NCBI GenBank assembly: GCA_965247705.1 | Contig: CBDFHV010000075.1 | Location: 1-64,000 of the forward strand | DNA from: CBDFHV01 sp965247705 | GTDB taxonomy: Bacteria > Pseudomonadota > Alphaproteobacteria > Rhodospirillales > CAMCUA01 | Reading direction: 5' to 3' | Length of the DNA: 64,000 bases | Part shown: positions 28,045-37,477 of the stretch, one piece after another | Numbering within the stretch: position 1 is the stretch's first letter | Layout of the letters: every line of letters starts with the position of its first letter | The notes under the pieces: model-generated | Databases searched by the model: none | Seen by the model: the letters and a program-made list of their open reading frames with translations, nothing else | Told to the model about the DNA's origin: nothing | Position numbers and translations under genes: made by a program

Positions 28045-29442
28045 TCAGGGCGCGCATTGTGCCGCGGCGAGACGGAGGGTGTGGCCGCGGCGGATATTGT
28101 GGGCGATGGCGTGAAGCAGCACTTCGCATCGGACTTTGGCGATGCCGCGCAAGGCGAGCGTCCCGAGGCCGTGGTTCTTCAACTGTCCGTTGACGGTCTC
28201 GATAAGCCGGCGGCGCCCGTAGACGATCTTGCCCGCCGCCGAGGCCATGCGGGAACGCCAGTCCTTCAGGGCCGCCGGTTCGCGCCGGCGTTTCCAGGCC
28301 CGCTTGCGCCGGGTTTCGGGCTTGACGTCGAGCGTGTCCGCGGGCGGCGGCGCATAGACCATCGTGGGGCCCTCGGGATCGGCGGCCAGCGCCACGATCT
28401 CGTCGCGTGTCGCCAGATTGGTGTCGAGCAGCAGGCGGGCGGGACGGCGGTCGTAACGGCCTTCGATCTGCTCGATCATCGGTGTCGCCAGGCCGCTGTC
28501 ATTGCGCCGGTCGGTGGGTTCGAGGCCGACGATGATCTGTTCTTGCGGCGCCACCGCCAGGATCAGGTTGTAGGCCGGGCGCACCGCGCCGTCGGCCATC
28601 TTCATCCGCCGCGCCTCGGGGTCGGTGGTCGAGGCCTTGGGCGGCTTCTTCGCCGCCTCCTGCTCCTTATGGGTTCGCGTCCGCTCCGCCTTCTCCGCCT
28701 CCAGCGCGACCAGCTTGTCGAGCGCCGCCTGGGCGCGCGCCGCCGTCTCGGCCGCGGCGCGCGCCTGCGCCGCCCGGCGTCGGCGCTCGTTCGCCCCGGG
28801 ATCGGCCGCCACCTCCGTCTTCAGCCGCTCAACCCGCCTCTGGGCGCGGCGCTCGTAGGCGGCCAGCCCGTCCAGGTCGCAAAACGAACCGCGCCCCGCA
28901 TTGGCCACCAGCTTGGTACCGTCCACCGCCACCTCGTCGAGATCGACAAGGCCCTCCGCCGCCAGCCCGGTCACGCTGGCGGTCAGGATGTCGTCGAGCA
29001 ACCCGCCGTCCACGGTGCGGAAGTCGCTCAATCCGTGATAGTTCACCACCACCCCGCCGCGCAGCCAGCGATAGGCCGCGTGGTGGCGGCACAGACGCTC
29101 CAGCGCGCGCGCCGAGCCGACCCCCTCGATCGTCGCATACAGCCACAACGCCAACAGCACCCGGGGATCCGCCGTCGGCCGCCCCGCCGCATCATCGCGC
29201 GCCTTGATCCGATCGTAGAGCGGCGAAAGGTCGAGCCCCTCCACAAACGCCCAAACCACCCGCGCCAGATGACCCGCTTCAATCTGGCTGTCCAGGTCCA
29301 CCATGTCCCAATACAACTGCTCGCGATCCGGACGGATAACCCGCGGTCCACAACTCATCGAAACCCTCCCCACAAGCCACAAAACAAGAGAATCACAAAT
29401 CGCGCCTCGCCGGAATCCCCCAACAAGGAATTCTTTCACAGG
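27882..29442 (-). mobile_element. IS1182-family insertion sequence
   Basis: A 1,561-bp element with ends CCTGTGAAGGAATCC and, reverse-complemented on the right, CCTGTGAAAGAATTC (13 of 15). It encodes one transposase on the minus strand. It lies in the gap between a binding-protein gene and its permease genes, inside the arm of a long palindromic repeat; no simple target duplication is seen. Insertion into hairpins is a known habit of this family. It may uncouple the transport genes from their binding protein. Confidence 0.8.
28045..29358 (-). CDS. IS1182-family transposase
   Basis: Encodes 437 aa. Hallmarks are LDLSPLYDRIKARDDAAGRP, LLALWLYATIEGVGSARALE, VVVNYHGLSDFRTVDGGLL and LDEVAVDGTKLVANAG, followed by an Ala/Arg-rich coiled segment. 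A C-terminal KIVYGRRRLIETVNGQLKNH carries the late catalytic Glu. ATG 29358 (MSCGPRVIRPDREQL) is chosen over an upstream frame extension that runs out of the element. No lesion is seen, so it is probably active. Confidence 0.88.
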   Translation of the reverse strand: MSCGPRVIRPDREQLYWDMVDLDSQIEAGHLARVVWAFVEGLDLSPLYDRIKARDDAAGRPTADPRVLLALWLYATIEGVGSARALERLCRHHAAYRWLRGGVVVNYHGLSDFRTVDGGLLDDILTASVTGLAAEGLVDLDEVAVDGTKLVANAGRGSFCDLDGLAAYERRAQRRVERLKTEVAADPGANERRRRAAQARAAAETAARAQAALDKLVALEAEKAERTRTHKEQEAAKKPPKASTTDPEARRMKMADGAVRPAYNLILAVAPQEQIIVGLEPTDRRNDSGLATPMIEQIEGRYDRRPARLLLDTNLATRDEIVALAADPEGPTMVYAPPPADTLDVKPETRRKRAWKRRREPAALKDWRSRMASAAGKIVYGRRRLIETVNGQLKNHGLGTLALRGIAKVRCEVLLHAIAHNIRRGHTLRLAAAQCAP

Positions 29443-29537
29443 CTCCTCCGCGGGTGTGACGGGAGAAGGGAATCTTTCCCACCGAATCGGCATCGGACCA
29501 CGAGACCCGCCGGCGAGCGGGAACACGGCAGGGTGGG

Positions 29538-30455
29538 ATGAGACGCTTCATCGCCCACCGCCTGCTGCAGTCCGGCATTACCCTCCTGCTGATGTCGGTG
29601 CTGGTCTTCGGCCTCGCCCGGCTGACCGGCAATCCCCTGGACTTGATGCTCAGCAACTACGCCACCGAGGAGCAGTATGCCGCGATGGCGAAGGAACTGG
29701 GGCTCGACCGACCCCTGGTGGTCCAGTACTGGACGTTCCTCAAGGGCGCGCTCCAGGGGGACATGGGCGAATCCATTTACTACAAGCGCCCGGCGGGGCA
29801 GGTGGTACTCGATCGGTTCGGCGCCACCGCGGAACTGGGGGTGGCGGCACTTCTGATTTCCCTGCTTATCGCCATCCCCATCGGCGTCATGTCGGCGGTC
29901 AAACGGGACACGATCCTCGACACCTTTGGCAAAGGAGTGGCGGTGCTGGGGCAATCGGTGCCCAATTTCTGGCTGGGAATCCTGCTGATCGAGTTCGTCG
30001 GCGTGCGTCTGGAGTTGTTTCCCACCAGCGGGCGGGGCGACCTGATGCACTTGATCCTGCCGGCGTTCACACTCGGCTGGTTCGTGACCGCCGGCATCAT
30101 GCGCATCACCCGATCGGGAATGCTCGACGTCATCGATTCGGAGTACATCAAGCTGGCGCGGGCCAAGGGCGTGCCGCAACGGGCCGTCGTCTGGAAGCAC
30201 GCCTTGAAGAACGCCATGATCCCGGTCGTCACCTTCACGGGTATCATATTCGCCCAGTTGCTGGTCGGTTCCATCATCGTCGAAACGGTGTTCGCCTGGC
30301 CGGGAATCGGCCGGCTGGCCTATCAGGCCGTCCTCCAGCGGGATTTTCCCCTTCTGCAGACCATCGTCATCGCCTTCACGGTAATCTACGTGGTCCTGAA
30401 CCTTATGGTTGACGTGGTCTACGGCTGGATCGACCCGAGGATCAGGCTGACATGA
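29538..30455 (+). CDS. ABC transporter permease, DppB type (system 1)
   Basis: Encodes 305 aa of the DppB/OppB inner-membrane permease family. The N-terminus MRRFIAHRLLQSGITLLLMS is the usual first membrane span. Further segments are hydrophobic, and an EAA-type cytoplasmic loop (EYIKLARAKGVPQRAVVWKH) contacts the ATPases. It begins about 95 bp after the right end of the IS1182 element, so its transcription may now start from the element or a local promoter. The stop overlaps the next ATG (ATGA). Confidence 0.92.
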   Translation: MRRFIAHRLLQSGITLLLMSVLVFGLARLTGNPLDLMLSNYATEEQYAAMAKELGLDRPLVVQYWTFLKGALQGDMGESIYYKRPAGQVVLDRFGATAELGVAALLISLLIAIPIGVMSAVKRDTILDTFGKGVAVLGQSVPNFWLGILLIEFVGVRLELFPTSGRGDLMHLILPAFTLGWFVTAGIMRITRSGMLDVIDSEYIKLARAKGVPQRAVVWKHALKNAMIPVVTFTGIIFAQLLVGSIIVETVFAWPGIGRLAYQAVLQRDFPLLQTIVIAFTVIYVVLNLMVDVVYGWIDPRIRLT

Positions 30456-31312
30456 GCGAGCGGCCGCAACCGAAAAGCCCCGGTCGCCTTCGCGGCATGC
30501 CCGTCTTCGCGGCCGCCGTCATCGCGATGGTCTGCCTGATCGCGGTCCTGGCGCCGGTGCTGAGCCCGCACAACCCCATCCGAGGATCGCTCCGCGACAG
30601 CCTGCGGCCGCCGGCTTGGCAAGAGGAAGGAACCGCCACCTATCCCCTGGGCACGGACAAGCTGGGCCGGGATGTGCTCAGCCGCCTTCTCCATGGCACC
30701 CGCACGTCGGTCGTCGTCGCCCTGATCGCGATCTTTTTCGCCGGCACCCTGGGAACGGCGGTGGGCATAACGGCCGGTTACTTCGGCGGTTGGACCGACA
30801 CCGTCATCATGCGCGGCGTCGATCTGATGCTGTCCATGCCGCTCCTCTTGATGGCCTTCGTTTTCGCCTTCGTCTGGGGTCCCAGCTTCACCAACGTCAT
30901 CATCGTCCTGGCGCTATTTTTCTGGGCCCAATATGCGCGCCAGGTTCGCGGCGAGACGTTGAGCGTGCGCGAGATGGACTACGTCAAGCTCAGCCAGATC
31001 GCCGGCGCCTCCGATCTGCGCATCATGGCGCGCCACATCCTGCCCAACGTGGCCAACACCCTGCTGGTGCTCGCCATGCTGCAGGTCGGACGGGTGATCC
31101 TTCTGGAGGCCTCGCTCAGCTTTCTCGGCGTGGGCCTGCCACCGCCGCAGCCCGCGTGGGGACTGATGGTGGCGGACGGCAGGGGCATGATGAGCTCGGC
31201 CTGGTGGGTTTCGGCGAGTCCGGGTCTGGCCATAATCGTCACCATCATTTCGCTCAACCTTTTCGGCGACTGGCTCAGGGATGTACTGGATCCAAAGCTC
31301 AAACAGGTTTGA
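30452..31312 (+). CDS. ABC transporter permease, DppC type (system 1)
   Basis: Encodes 286 aa of the DppC/OppC family. An N-terminal span (GMPVFAAAVIAMVCLIAVLA) is followed by the family motif HPLGTDKLGRD-like YPLGTDKLGRDVLSRLLHG. The EAA loop DYVKLSQIAGASDLRIMARH and the end FGDWLRDVLDPKLKQV are typical. It is translationally coupled to the DppB gene through a 4-base overlap and is followed 24 bp later by the first ATPase gene. Confidence 0.92.
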   Translation: MSERPQPKSPGRLRGMPVFAAAVIAMVCLIAVLAPVLSPHNPIRGSLRDSLRPPAWQEEGTATYPLGTDKLGRDVLSRLLHGTRTSVVVALIAIFFAGTLGTAVGITAGYFGGWTDTVIMRGVDLMLSMPLLLMAFVFAFVWGPSFTNVIIVLALFFWAQYARQVRGETLSVREMDYVKLSQIAGASDLRIMARHILPNVANTLLVLAMLQVGRVILLEASLSFLGVGLPPPQPAWGLMVADGRGMMSSAWWVSASPGLAIIVTIISLNLFGDWLRDVLDPKLKQV

Positions 31313-31336
31313 GGACGGACGTCGCGGGGGACAGCC

Positions 31337-32314
31337 GTGACCCGGACGCTGCTCGAGGTCAGGGACCTCAAGACTCACTTTTTCACCCGTCGGGGCGTGG
31401 TCAAGGCGGTGGACGGTGTGTCGTTTTCCGTCGCCGAGGGCGAAACTCTGGGAATCGTCGGCGAATCCGGGTCGGGGAAAAGCGTGACGTCGCTGTCGAT
31501 CATGCGCCTGGTTCCGGAACCGGGCGGCCGCATCGTCGGCGGCGAGATCCTGTTGGATGGCGAGAACCTGGTCCACAAGAAGGAAAGCGAGATGCGCCGG
31601 GTTCGCGGCAAGCAAATCGCCATGATCCTGCAAGACCCCATGTCGTCGCTCAATCCCGTGTTTACCGTGGGCGAACAAGTGGCCGAGCCGATCCGGTTGC
31701 ACCAGGAGCTTCCCCGACGCCAGGTGTGGGAAAAGGTGAAAGAGAGCCTGGGCATGGTCCGCATCCCGTCGCCGGCCGAGCGCATGGTCCAGTATCCCCA
31801 CCAGATGAGTGGCGGCATGCGCCAGCGCATCGTCGGCGCCATCGGGCTGTCATGCCAGCCGCGGTTGCTCATCGCCGACGAGCCCACCACCTCCCTGGAT
31901 GTGACCATCCAGGCCCAGTTCCTTCGTTTGCTCAAGAGCCTGCAGCGGGACCTCGGCCTCACCCTCATGCTCATCACCCACGACCTCAGCGTCATCGCCG
32001 CCATGTGCGACAGGGTGGCGGTGATGTATGCGGGACGGATCGTCGAAACGGCGTCGGTGGGAGACCTGTTCGACCGGCCGCGCCACCCCTACACGGTTGC
32101 CCTTCTGAAGTCCTTGCCGCAACTCGAGGCCAAGGTGGAGCGCTTGTATTCGATCGATGGGCAGCCGCCGGATCTGAGCGCCCTGCCAGACGGCTGCCCG
32201 TTCGCGCCGCGATGCCCCGAGGCCATGACCATCTGCGGCGAATCCTATCCGGCGCCAGCGTCGCTAGGCGACGGGCACGAAACCCGCTGCTGGCTCGAAT
32301 TGGAGCGGACGTAA
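31337..32314 (+). CDS. ABC transporter ATPase, DppD type (system 1)
   Basis: Encodes 325 aa. Walker A GESGSGKS, Q-loop ILQDPMSSLNP, signature SGGMRQR, Walker B LLIADEPTTSLDVT and the switch His in ITHDLSV are all present. The C-terminal oligopeptide-family extension carries the Cys cluster C-P-F-A-P-R-C-P. The GTG start 31337 follows GGGGACA. It energises import together with the DppF-type subunit. Confidence 0.93.
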   Translation: MTRTLLEVRDLKTHFFTRRGVVKAVDGVSFSVAEGETLGIVGESGSGKSVTSLSIMRLVPEPGGRIVGGEILLDGENLVHKKESEMRRVRGKQIAMILQDPMSSLNPVFTVGEQVAEPIRLHQELPRRQVWEKVKESLGMVRIPSPAERMVQYPHQMSGGMRQRIVGAIGLSCQPRLLIADEPTTSLDVTIQAQFLRLLKSLQRDLGLTLMLITHDLSVIAAMCDRVAVMYAGRIVETASVGDLFDRPRHPYTVALLKSLPQLEAKVERLYSIDGQPPDLSALPDGCPFAPRCPEAMTICGESYPAPASLGDGHETRCWLELERT

Positions 32315-32317
32315 TCG

Positions 32318-33286
32318 ATGGCCGAAGTCCTGCTGGCGGCGCAAAACATCCGCAAGCATTTCCCCGTCCACAAGGGTTTGATCCTGCGCCGCCAACTGGG
32401 CGCGGTGAAGGCCGTCGACGGCCTCGACCTGACCCTGTTCGCGGGCGAGACCTTCGGTTTGGCGGGCGAGTCCGGTTGCGGCAAAAGCACGACGGCGAAG
32501 CTCATCCTGCTGATCGAATCCCTGACCGACGGCGAACTCCTGTTCCGAGGCAAGAACGTTTCGGCGTTCTCGCGGGCCGATCTTCGCCGCTACCGGGGCT
32601 CGGTTCAGGCGGTCTTCCAGGACCCCTTCAACTCGTTAAGTCCGCGCATGCGGGTTTGGGAGATCATCGCCGAACCGCTGATGGTGAACGAGGACTTGAC
32701 GCGCCAGGAGATCCGCAACCGGGTGTCCGAGCTGCTCGATCTGGTCGGCCTGGCGCCGGCGGCCGCCGATCAGTATCCCCATGAATTCAGCGGCGGACAA
32801 AGGCAGCGAATCGCCATCGCCCGGGCGCTGTCGTTGCGCCCCAACCTGATCGTCCTGGACGAACCGGTGTCAGCTCTCGATGTCTCCATTCGCGCCCAGA
32901 TCATGAACCTTCTCAAGGACTTGCAACGGGAATTCGGCCTGGCCTACTTGTTGATCGCCCACGACCTGGCGGTGTTGCGGCACATGTGCGATCGCATCGG
33001 CGTCATGTACCTGGGCAAGCTGGTGGAGACCGCCAGCGACGCGGCGCTCTACGAAAAGCCCCTTCATCCCTATACCCAGGCACTCCTGGCTTCGGTGCTG
33101 CCGTCCCATCCGGACGCGAAATGGCCGCAACAGGGCCTTGAAGGCGAGATCGCAAGCCCGTTCAATCCGCCACCGGGGTGCCGGTTTCATCCCCGCTGTC
33201 CCCACGCCATGGCGGTCTGTTCGGAACGCGAGCCAACACTGACGGATCAAGGCGGCGGCCATTTAGTTGCCTGCCACCTGTACTGA
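32318..33286 (+). CDS. ABC transporter ATPase, DppF type (system 1)
   Basis: Encodes 322 aa. Walker A GESGCGKS, signature SGGQRQR, Walker B LIVLDEPVSALDVS and the switch His IAHDLAV are present. The C-terminal CRFHPRCPHAM Cys motif is that of DppF/OppF. ATG 32318 is 3 bp after the preceding stop. Its last 24 bases overlap the 3' end of the convergent hyuA at 33263, a sign of tight packing. Confidence 0.93.
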   Translation: MAEVLLAAQNIRKHFPVHKGLILRRQLGAVKAVDGLDLTLFAGETFGLAGESGCGKSTTAKLILLIESLTDGELLFRGKNVSAFSRADLRRYRGSVQAVFQDPFNSLSPRMRVWEIIAEPLMVNEDLTRQEIRNRVSELLDLVGLAPAAADQYPHEFSGGQRQRIAIARALSLRPNLIVLDEPVSALDVSIRAQIMNLLKDLQREFGLAYLLIAHDLAVLRHMCDRIGVMYLGKLVETASDAALYEKPLHPYTQALLASVLPSHPDAKWPQQGLEGEIASPFNPPPGCRFHPRCPHAMAVCSEREPTLTDQGGGHLVACHLY

Positions 33287-35353
33287 TTTCGTGTCGTTGC
33301 GGAAGGTCAAAAGCAGGCCACCGTCGGCCTCTCGGCGGGCCACCTGGCCGGGAAGCACCACGGTGGTCGTGTCCATTTGTTCGAAGATCGCCGGACCACT
33401 GATCTCGGTGCCGGCGGGCAGTCGAATCCGGTCATAGACGGGGCAGTCGACGAATCCACCGCTTTCCGCGAAGTGAACGGGACGCGATCCCAACCGGGCC
33501 TTATCGGCGCCGCCCTGAACGTTGGCGACGTCTGTCGCCGCGACGCCGTCGAGGGGCATCCGCGCGGTCAGGCGATAGGTGACGACTTGCACGGGTCTGG
33601 TGGGTGCATAGCCGTAGACGCGCTCGTGCTCGGCCCGGAACACCGCGATCAGGTCGGGCAGACCATCATCGGTGAACGCCTCACTGGATACGGGAACGGT
33701 CAATTCATGGCTTTGGCCCATGTAGCGCATATCGAGGGCGCGGTCGAACGCCCGCTTGTCGGTTGCGATCCCCTCCCGGTCGAACCAGTCTTCCGCCGCG
33801 CCGTGGATCTCGGCGAAGGCGGCGTTCAGACCCGCGGCGCCGGTGTCTTCCAGCATGGCGATCCTGGTCACGCTGAAATCCGTGCGCACGTCGGCCACCA
33901 GCAGGCCCTGGGCGCACAACAGACCGGGACTGCCGGGCACCATGACGTTGGGGATGCCAAGTTCCCGGGCCAGCGGCGAGGCCAATAGGGGGCCGGCGCC
34001 GCCGAAGGCGACCAAGGTGAAGTTCCGTGGATCGTAGCCTCGCTCCACGGAGATGACGCGAATCGCCTGGATGAGGTTCTCGTTGAGGATTGTCAGGACT
34101 CCCTCGGCCGCATCCTCCAACGACATTCCCAAGGGCGTCGCGATGGTGTCGCCGATCGCCTGGCGGGCCAAATCGGCGCGAATCGGCATGCGCCCCCCTA
34201 AAAGCGCCTCCTGGTGCAGGCGGCCGAGAACCACGTTGGCGTCGGTCACCGTGGGGGATGTGCCGCCAAGGTCGTAGCAGGCGGGGCCCGGGTCGGCACC
34301 GGCGCTCTGCGGCCCGACGTGCAGGAAGCCGCCGTCATCGACCCAGGCGATGCTGCCGCCGCCGGCGCCGACGGAGTGCACGTCGACCATGGGAAAACGG
34401 ATCGGATATCCGTTGAACTCCCGCTGCTTGGCGATCAGGGGCTGGCCGTTCTCGATCAGGCACACATCCGTGCTGGTGCCGCCCACGTCGAAGGTGACGA
34501 TGTCCGGCACGCCGGCCTTCATGGCAAGATGGGCCGCCCCGATGACACCCGCCGCCGGCCCCGAGGCCAACGTCCTGACGGCCTTGGCGCCCGCCTCCCG
34601 CGGCGAGGCCACGCCGCCGTTCGATTGCAGAATCTTGGGCGCCATCAGCCCCATCTCGCTGGCGTGGGCCTCGATCCGGTTCAGGTAGCGGCTCATCACC
34701 GGGCCCAGGCTGGCGTTGAGCACCGTCGTGCTGACCCGCTCGTACTCGCGAAACTCCGCCATGACTTCGTGGGAGGCACAGGCGAAGACCTCCGGGAACC
34801 GCTTGCGAAGTTCCGTCGCCACCAGCGCCTCGTGCTCCGGCTTGAGATAGCTGTGCAGGAAACAGACCGCGATCGCCTCGACCCCTTCCCGTCGGAAATC
34901 CGCCAGGGTGGAATCCAGTTCGGTCAAATCCGGTTCGATCGCCGGTTCGCCGGAAACAAACACCCGTTCGCGCATCTCGCGCCGCCGGTGGCGCGGTACC
35001 GGCGGCAGCGGCTTGTCCATGCGGATATCGTAGTTGTGGGGCTGCCGCTGGCGACGGATCTCCAGGACGTCGCGAAATCCCTCGGTCGTAATCAGCCCGG
35101 TGCGGGCCATCCGGCCGGTGAGCACCGCGTTCGTCGCCACGGTGGTTCCATGGCCGAAATAGGCGACGTCGCCGGGCGCGACGCCTTCCCGGTCGAGCAG
35201 TTCCAGGATACCGCTGGCGACGGCAAGGGACGGATCTTCCGGAGTCGAGGACGTCTTGTGGAAAAATGCCTGACCGTCGGACTGGCGGACGAGGGCGAGG
35301 TCGGTGAAGGTGCCGCCGACGTCGACGCCAAGGACGTATTGATCAACCGCCAT
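33263..35353 (-). CDS. hyuA: Hydantoinase A / oxoprolinase subunit (HyuA), intact
   Basis: Encodes 696 aa, full length for HyuA. It has the phosphate-binding loop VLGVDVGGTFTDLALV, the second DVGGTSTDVCLI motif and the GAGGGSIAWVDDGG and AFGGAGPLLA segments of the ATP-using subunit. ATG 35353 overlaps the hyuB end by 11 bp, with GGAGCGG as RBS inside hyuB, so the two are translationally coupled. The pair lies on the opposite strand between two ABC transporter operons. It is a useful size reference for the interrupted hyuA at 5358. Confidence 0.93.
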   Translation of the reverse strand: MAVDQYVLGVDVGGTFTDLALVRQSDGQAFFHKTSSTPEDPSLAVASGILELLDREGVAPGDVAYFGHGTTVATNAVLTGRMARTGLITTEGFRDVLEIRRQRQPHNYDIRMDKPLPPVPRHRRREMRERVFVSGEPAIEPDLTELDSTLADFRREGVEAIAVCFLHSYLKPEHEALVATELRKRFPEVFACASHEVMAEFREYERVSTTVLNASLGPVMSRYLNRIEAHASEMGLMAPKILQSNGGVASPREAGAKAVRTLASGPAAGVIGAAHLAMKAGVPDIVTFDVGGTSTDVCLIENGQPLIAKQREFNGYPIRFPMVDVHSVGAGGGSIAWVDDGGFLHVGPQSAGADPGPACYDLGGTSPTVTDANVVLGRLHQEALLGGRMPIRADLARQAIGDTIATPLGMSLEDAAEGVLTILNENLIQAIRVISVERGYDPRNFTLVAFGGAGPLLASPLARELGIPNVMVPGSPGLLCAQGLLVADVRTDFSVTRIAMLEDTGAAGLNAAFAEIHGAAEDWFDREGIATDKRAFDRALDMRYMGQSHELTVPVSSEAFTDDGLPDLIAVFRAEHERVYGYAPTRPVQVVTYRLTARMPLDGVAATDVANVQGGADKARLGSRPVHFAESGGFVDCPVYDRIRLPAGTEISGPAIFEQMDTTTVVLPGQVARREADGGLLLTFRNDTKSVQVAGN

Positions 35354-37091
35354 TCGCTTGCCGCTCCTGGCGCAGACGCTCTCTCAGGCGTTCGGTGCCG
35401 GGGGCGTCGACGGCGGCGCTGGCCACTACCACCCCGTAGTCCCGTTCGGCGCCCGCGGCGCTCACCTTCTCGGCGACGACGTCCGCCAGGACCCGCTCGG
35501 GTTCGCGTCCCAGCGGGTCGCCGAAGCCGGCGCCCGAGGGCGTCTCGACCCGGATGACCGAGCCCACGGGAAGCGCCCGCTCGGAGAATACGGCCTGCAG
35601 CTTTTCCTCATGGTTGGTGTCCGGATCGAGGATGTAGCTGCCGAATCGCCCGCCCTTGCCGCCGAACAGGGGCGGCGCCACCAACCCCTGGCGCAAACCG
35701 CGCCCCGACAGGCTGGCCTTGTTGGCCCAGACGGCGATGTCCAGTTTCATGCCCAGACCGCCGCGAAACTCTCCCGCTCCGCCTGAATCCTCGATCATCT
35801 CGCAACGGCGGACGGTCAGCGGGAACTCGTGCTCGGTGGCCTCGATCGGCGTGCTGTCGGCCATCGCCGCGTGCACCCTGACGACGTCCATGCCATCGCG
35901 ATCGAACTGGGCGCCGGCGCCGCCGGCGAAGACGTCGTAGTCGACGATGTATTCGTTGCGGCGGGTGTCGTAACCGCTGAACACCAGTGCCTGGCTTGAG
36001 CCGCATCCGGCCATGACCCGATCGGGGGCGGCCTTCGACAGCGCCCCCAGCAGCAGATCGCCGACCACGTTCGACGTCCTGCCCCGATCGCCGACGGCCG
36101 CCGGCGGCACGCAGTTCATCACGCTTCCCGGTTCCGCCGTCACCGTGATCGCGCGGTAGTATCCGGCGTTCGGCGCCAGGTTGGGTTCCGCCACCACCTT
36201 CACCGCATGGAACACGCAGGCAAGCGTCGCCATCATCACGCAGTTTCGCGCCCCGGCGATTTGCGGGGCGCTGCCCGTGAAGTCGAAATGGATGCCGCCG
36301 CCGTCGATGGTGATGGCGACCTTCAGGCGCACCATTCGAGGTTCGACGCCGTCGTGATCGAGGAAGTCCTCGTTTTCGTAAGTCCCGGGCTTCAGCTTCG
36401 CGATCGCGGCGCGGGTTCGGGCCTCGGAGTAGTCCATGAGCGCGTCGATGCCGGCCAGGGTCATGTCGGTGCCGAATCGCCGGAAGATTTCCTCGACCCG
36501 GCGCACGCCAATCATGTTCGACGCGATCTGCGCCTTCATATCGCCGTCCCGATGGCCCGGCGTCCGCGAGTTGATGAGTAGGATGTCGAGGATGTCCTGG
36601 CGCAACGCACCTTCAGCCATCAACTTGACCGGCGGCAGGCGAATTCCCTCCTGGAAGATGCTGGTGCAGTCGGCGCTTTCGCTGCCGGCGACCTTGCCGC
36701 CGATGTCGGAGTGATGGGCGGTGTTGGCGACGAAGGCGATCAGTCGGTCGTCGACGAAGATCGGGCTCGTCACCGTCAGGTCGGGAAGGTGCGAGCCGCC
36801 GCCGACGTAAGGGTCGTTGGTCAGATACATGTCGCCCGGCCGAATGCCCTCCAGCGGAAAGCGCTTGACGATGTTCTGGACCATTCCCATCAGCGAGCTG
36901 AGGTGCATCGGCGCGACGGCGCTGAGCGAGACCAGATCGCCGTTGACGTCGAAGCTGGCGGCCGAACAATCGCGCCGTTCCTTGACGTTGGGGGAAAAGG
37001 CCGTCTTCACCAGGGTGACCAGCATCTCGTCGGTGGCCGCCTGGAAACGGCGACCGATGACCTCGGCCGTGATGGGATCGATCTCTGTCAT
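35343..37091 (-). CDS. hyuB: Hydantoinase B / oxoprolinase subunit (HyuB), copy 3
   Basis: Encodes 582 aa of the HyuB family. It is more divergent than the two copies at the window start but keeps YLTNDPYVGGGSHLPD, ANTAHHSDIGGKVAGS and the Gly-rich end TPSGAGFGDP. ATG 37091 (MTEIDPITAEVIGRRF) with AAGGACAG 8 bases upstream is preferred to an in-frame ATG at 37121. It forms a two-gene operon with the following hyuA. Confidence 0.92.
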   Translation of the reverse strand: MTEIDPITAEVIGRRFQAATDEMLVTLVKTAFSPNVKERRDCSAASFDVNGDLVSLSAVAPMHLSSLMGMVQNIVKRFPLEGIRPGDMYLTNDPYVGGGSHLPDLTVTSPIFVDDRLIAFVANTAHHSDIGGKVAGSESADCTSIFQEGIRLPPVKLMAEGALRQDILDILLINSRTPGHRDGDMKAQIASNMIGVRRVEEIFRRFGTDMTLAGIDALMDYSEARTRAAIAKLKPGTYENEDFLDHDGVEPRMVRLKVAITIDGGGIHFDFTGSAPQIAGARNCVMMATLACVFHAVKVVAEPNLAPNAGYYRAITVTAEPGSVMNCVPPAAVGDRGRTSNVVGDLLLGALSKAAPDRVMAGCGSSQALVFSGYDTRRNEYIVDYDVFAGGAGAQFDRDGMDVVRVHAAMADSTPIEATEHEFPLTVRRCEMIEDSGGAGEFRGGLGMKLDIAVWANKASLSGRGLRQGLVAPPLFGGKGGRFGSYILDPDTNHEEKLQAVFSERALPVGSVIRVETPSGAGFGDPLGREPERVLADVVAEKVSAAGAERDYGVVVASAAVDAPGTERLRERLRQERQANGG

Positions 37092-37477
37092 TTTCTGTCC
37101 TTGAAGAGCGTCGGATCGCACCCGTTTGCGGGTGGCTGGCCGGCCTGTGGAAACACGGCTTTTTGGACGGTACTTCAGAACCGCGCGTGCGGCAAACCGA
37201 AACGAGATTTACATCGATACGGGGGGCCGCTCCATCGCGCTTCTGGTATCTGCCGCCAACATCCAGGACCGTGTAGGAGGCCCGGCGGATGATTGCCGTT
37301 GGCAAGGAGAATTTGCCTTTGGACCACGTTTCCGATAGAATGGCGCATCGTCCAATTTGGCATGTCTGCCGGGTTGCCGTGCCCGCTCCGCCGCATTGCG
37401 GCCTGCCGGACCAACCCGCAAATGCGCGGGCGTGACCGAAAAGAACCAATCGAGGCAACAACAGGGAGGCCCCACAA
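37092..37477. other. Divergent intergenic region between hyuB and binding-protein gene
   Basis: 386 bp with no coding sequence I can support. It must contain promoters for the leftward hyuBA pair and the rightward transporter operon. A candidate rightward promoter is listed separately; GGGAGG at 37467-37472 is the ribosome-binding site for the binding protein. Confidence 0.5.
37313..37341 (+). promoter_or_regulatory. Candidate sigma-70 promoter
   Basis: TTGCCT (37313-37318) and TAGAAT (37336-37341) are separated by 17 bp. They match the -35 and -10 consensus at four and five of six positions. Transcription would start near 37348, about 130 bases before the binding-protein ATG. A pattern match only. 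Confidence 0.3.
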
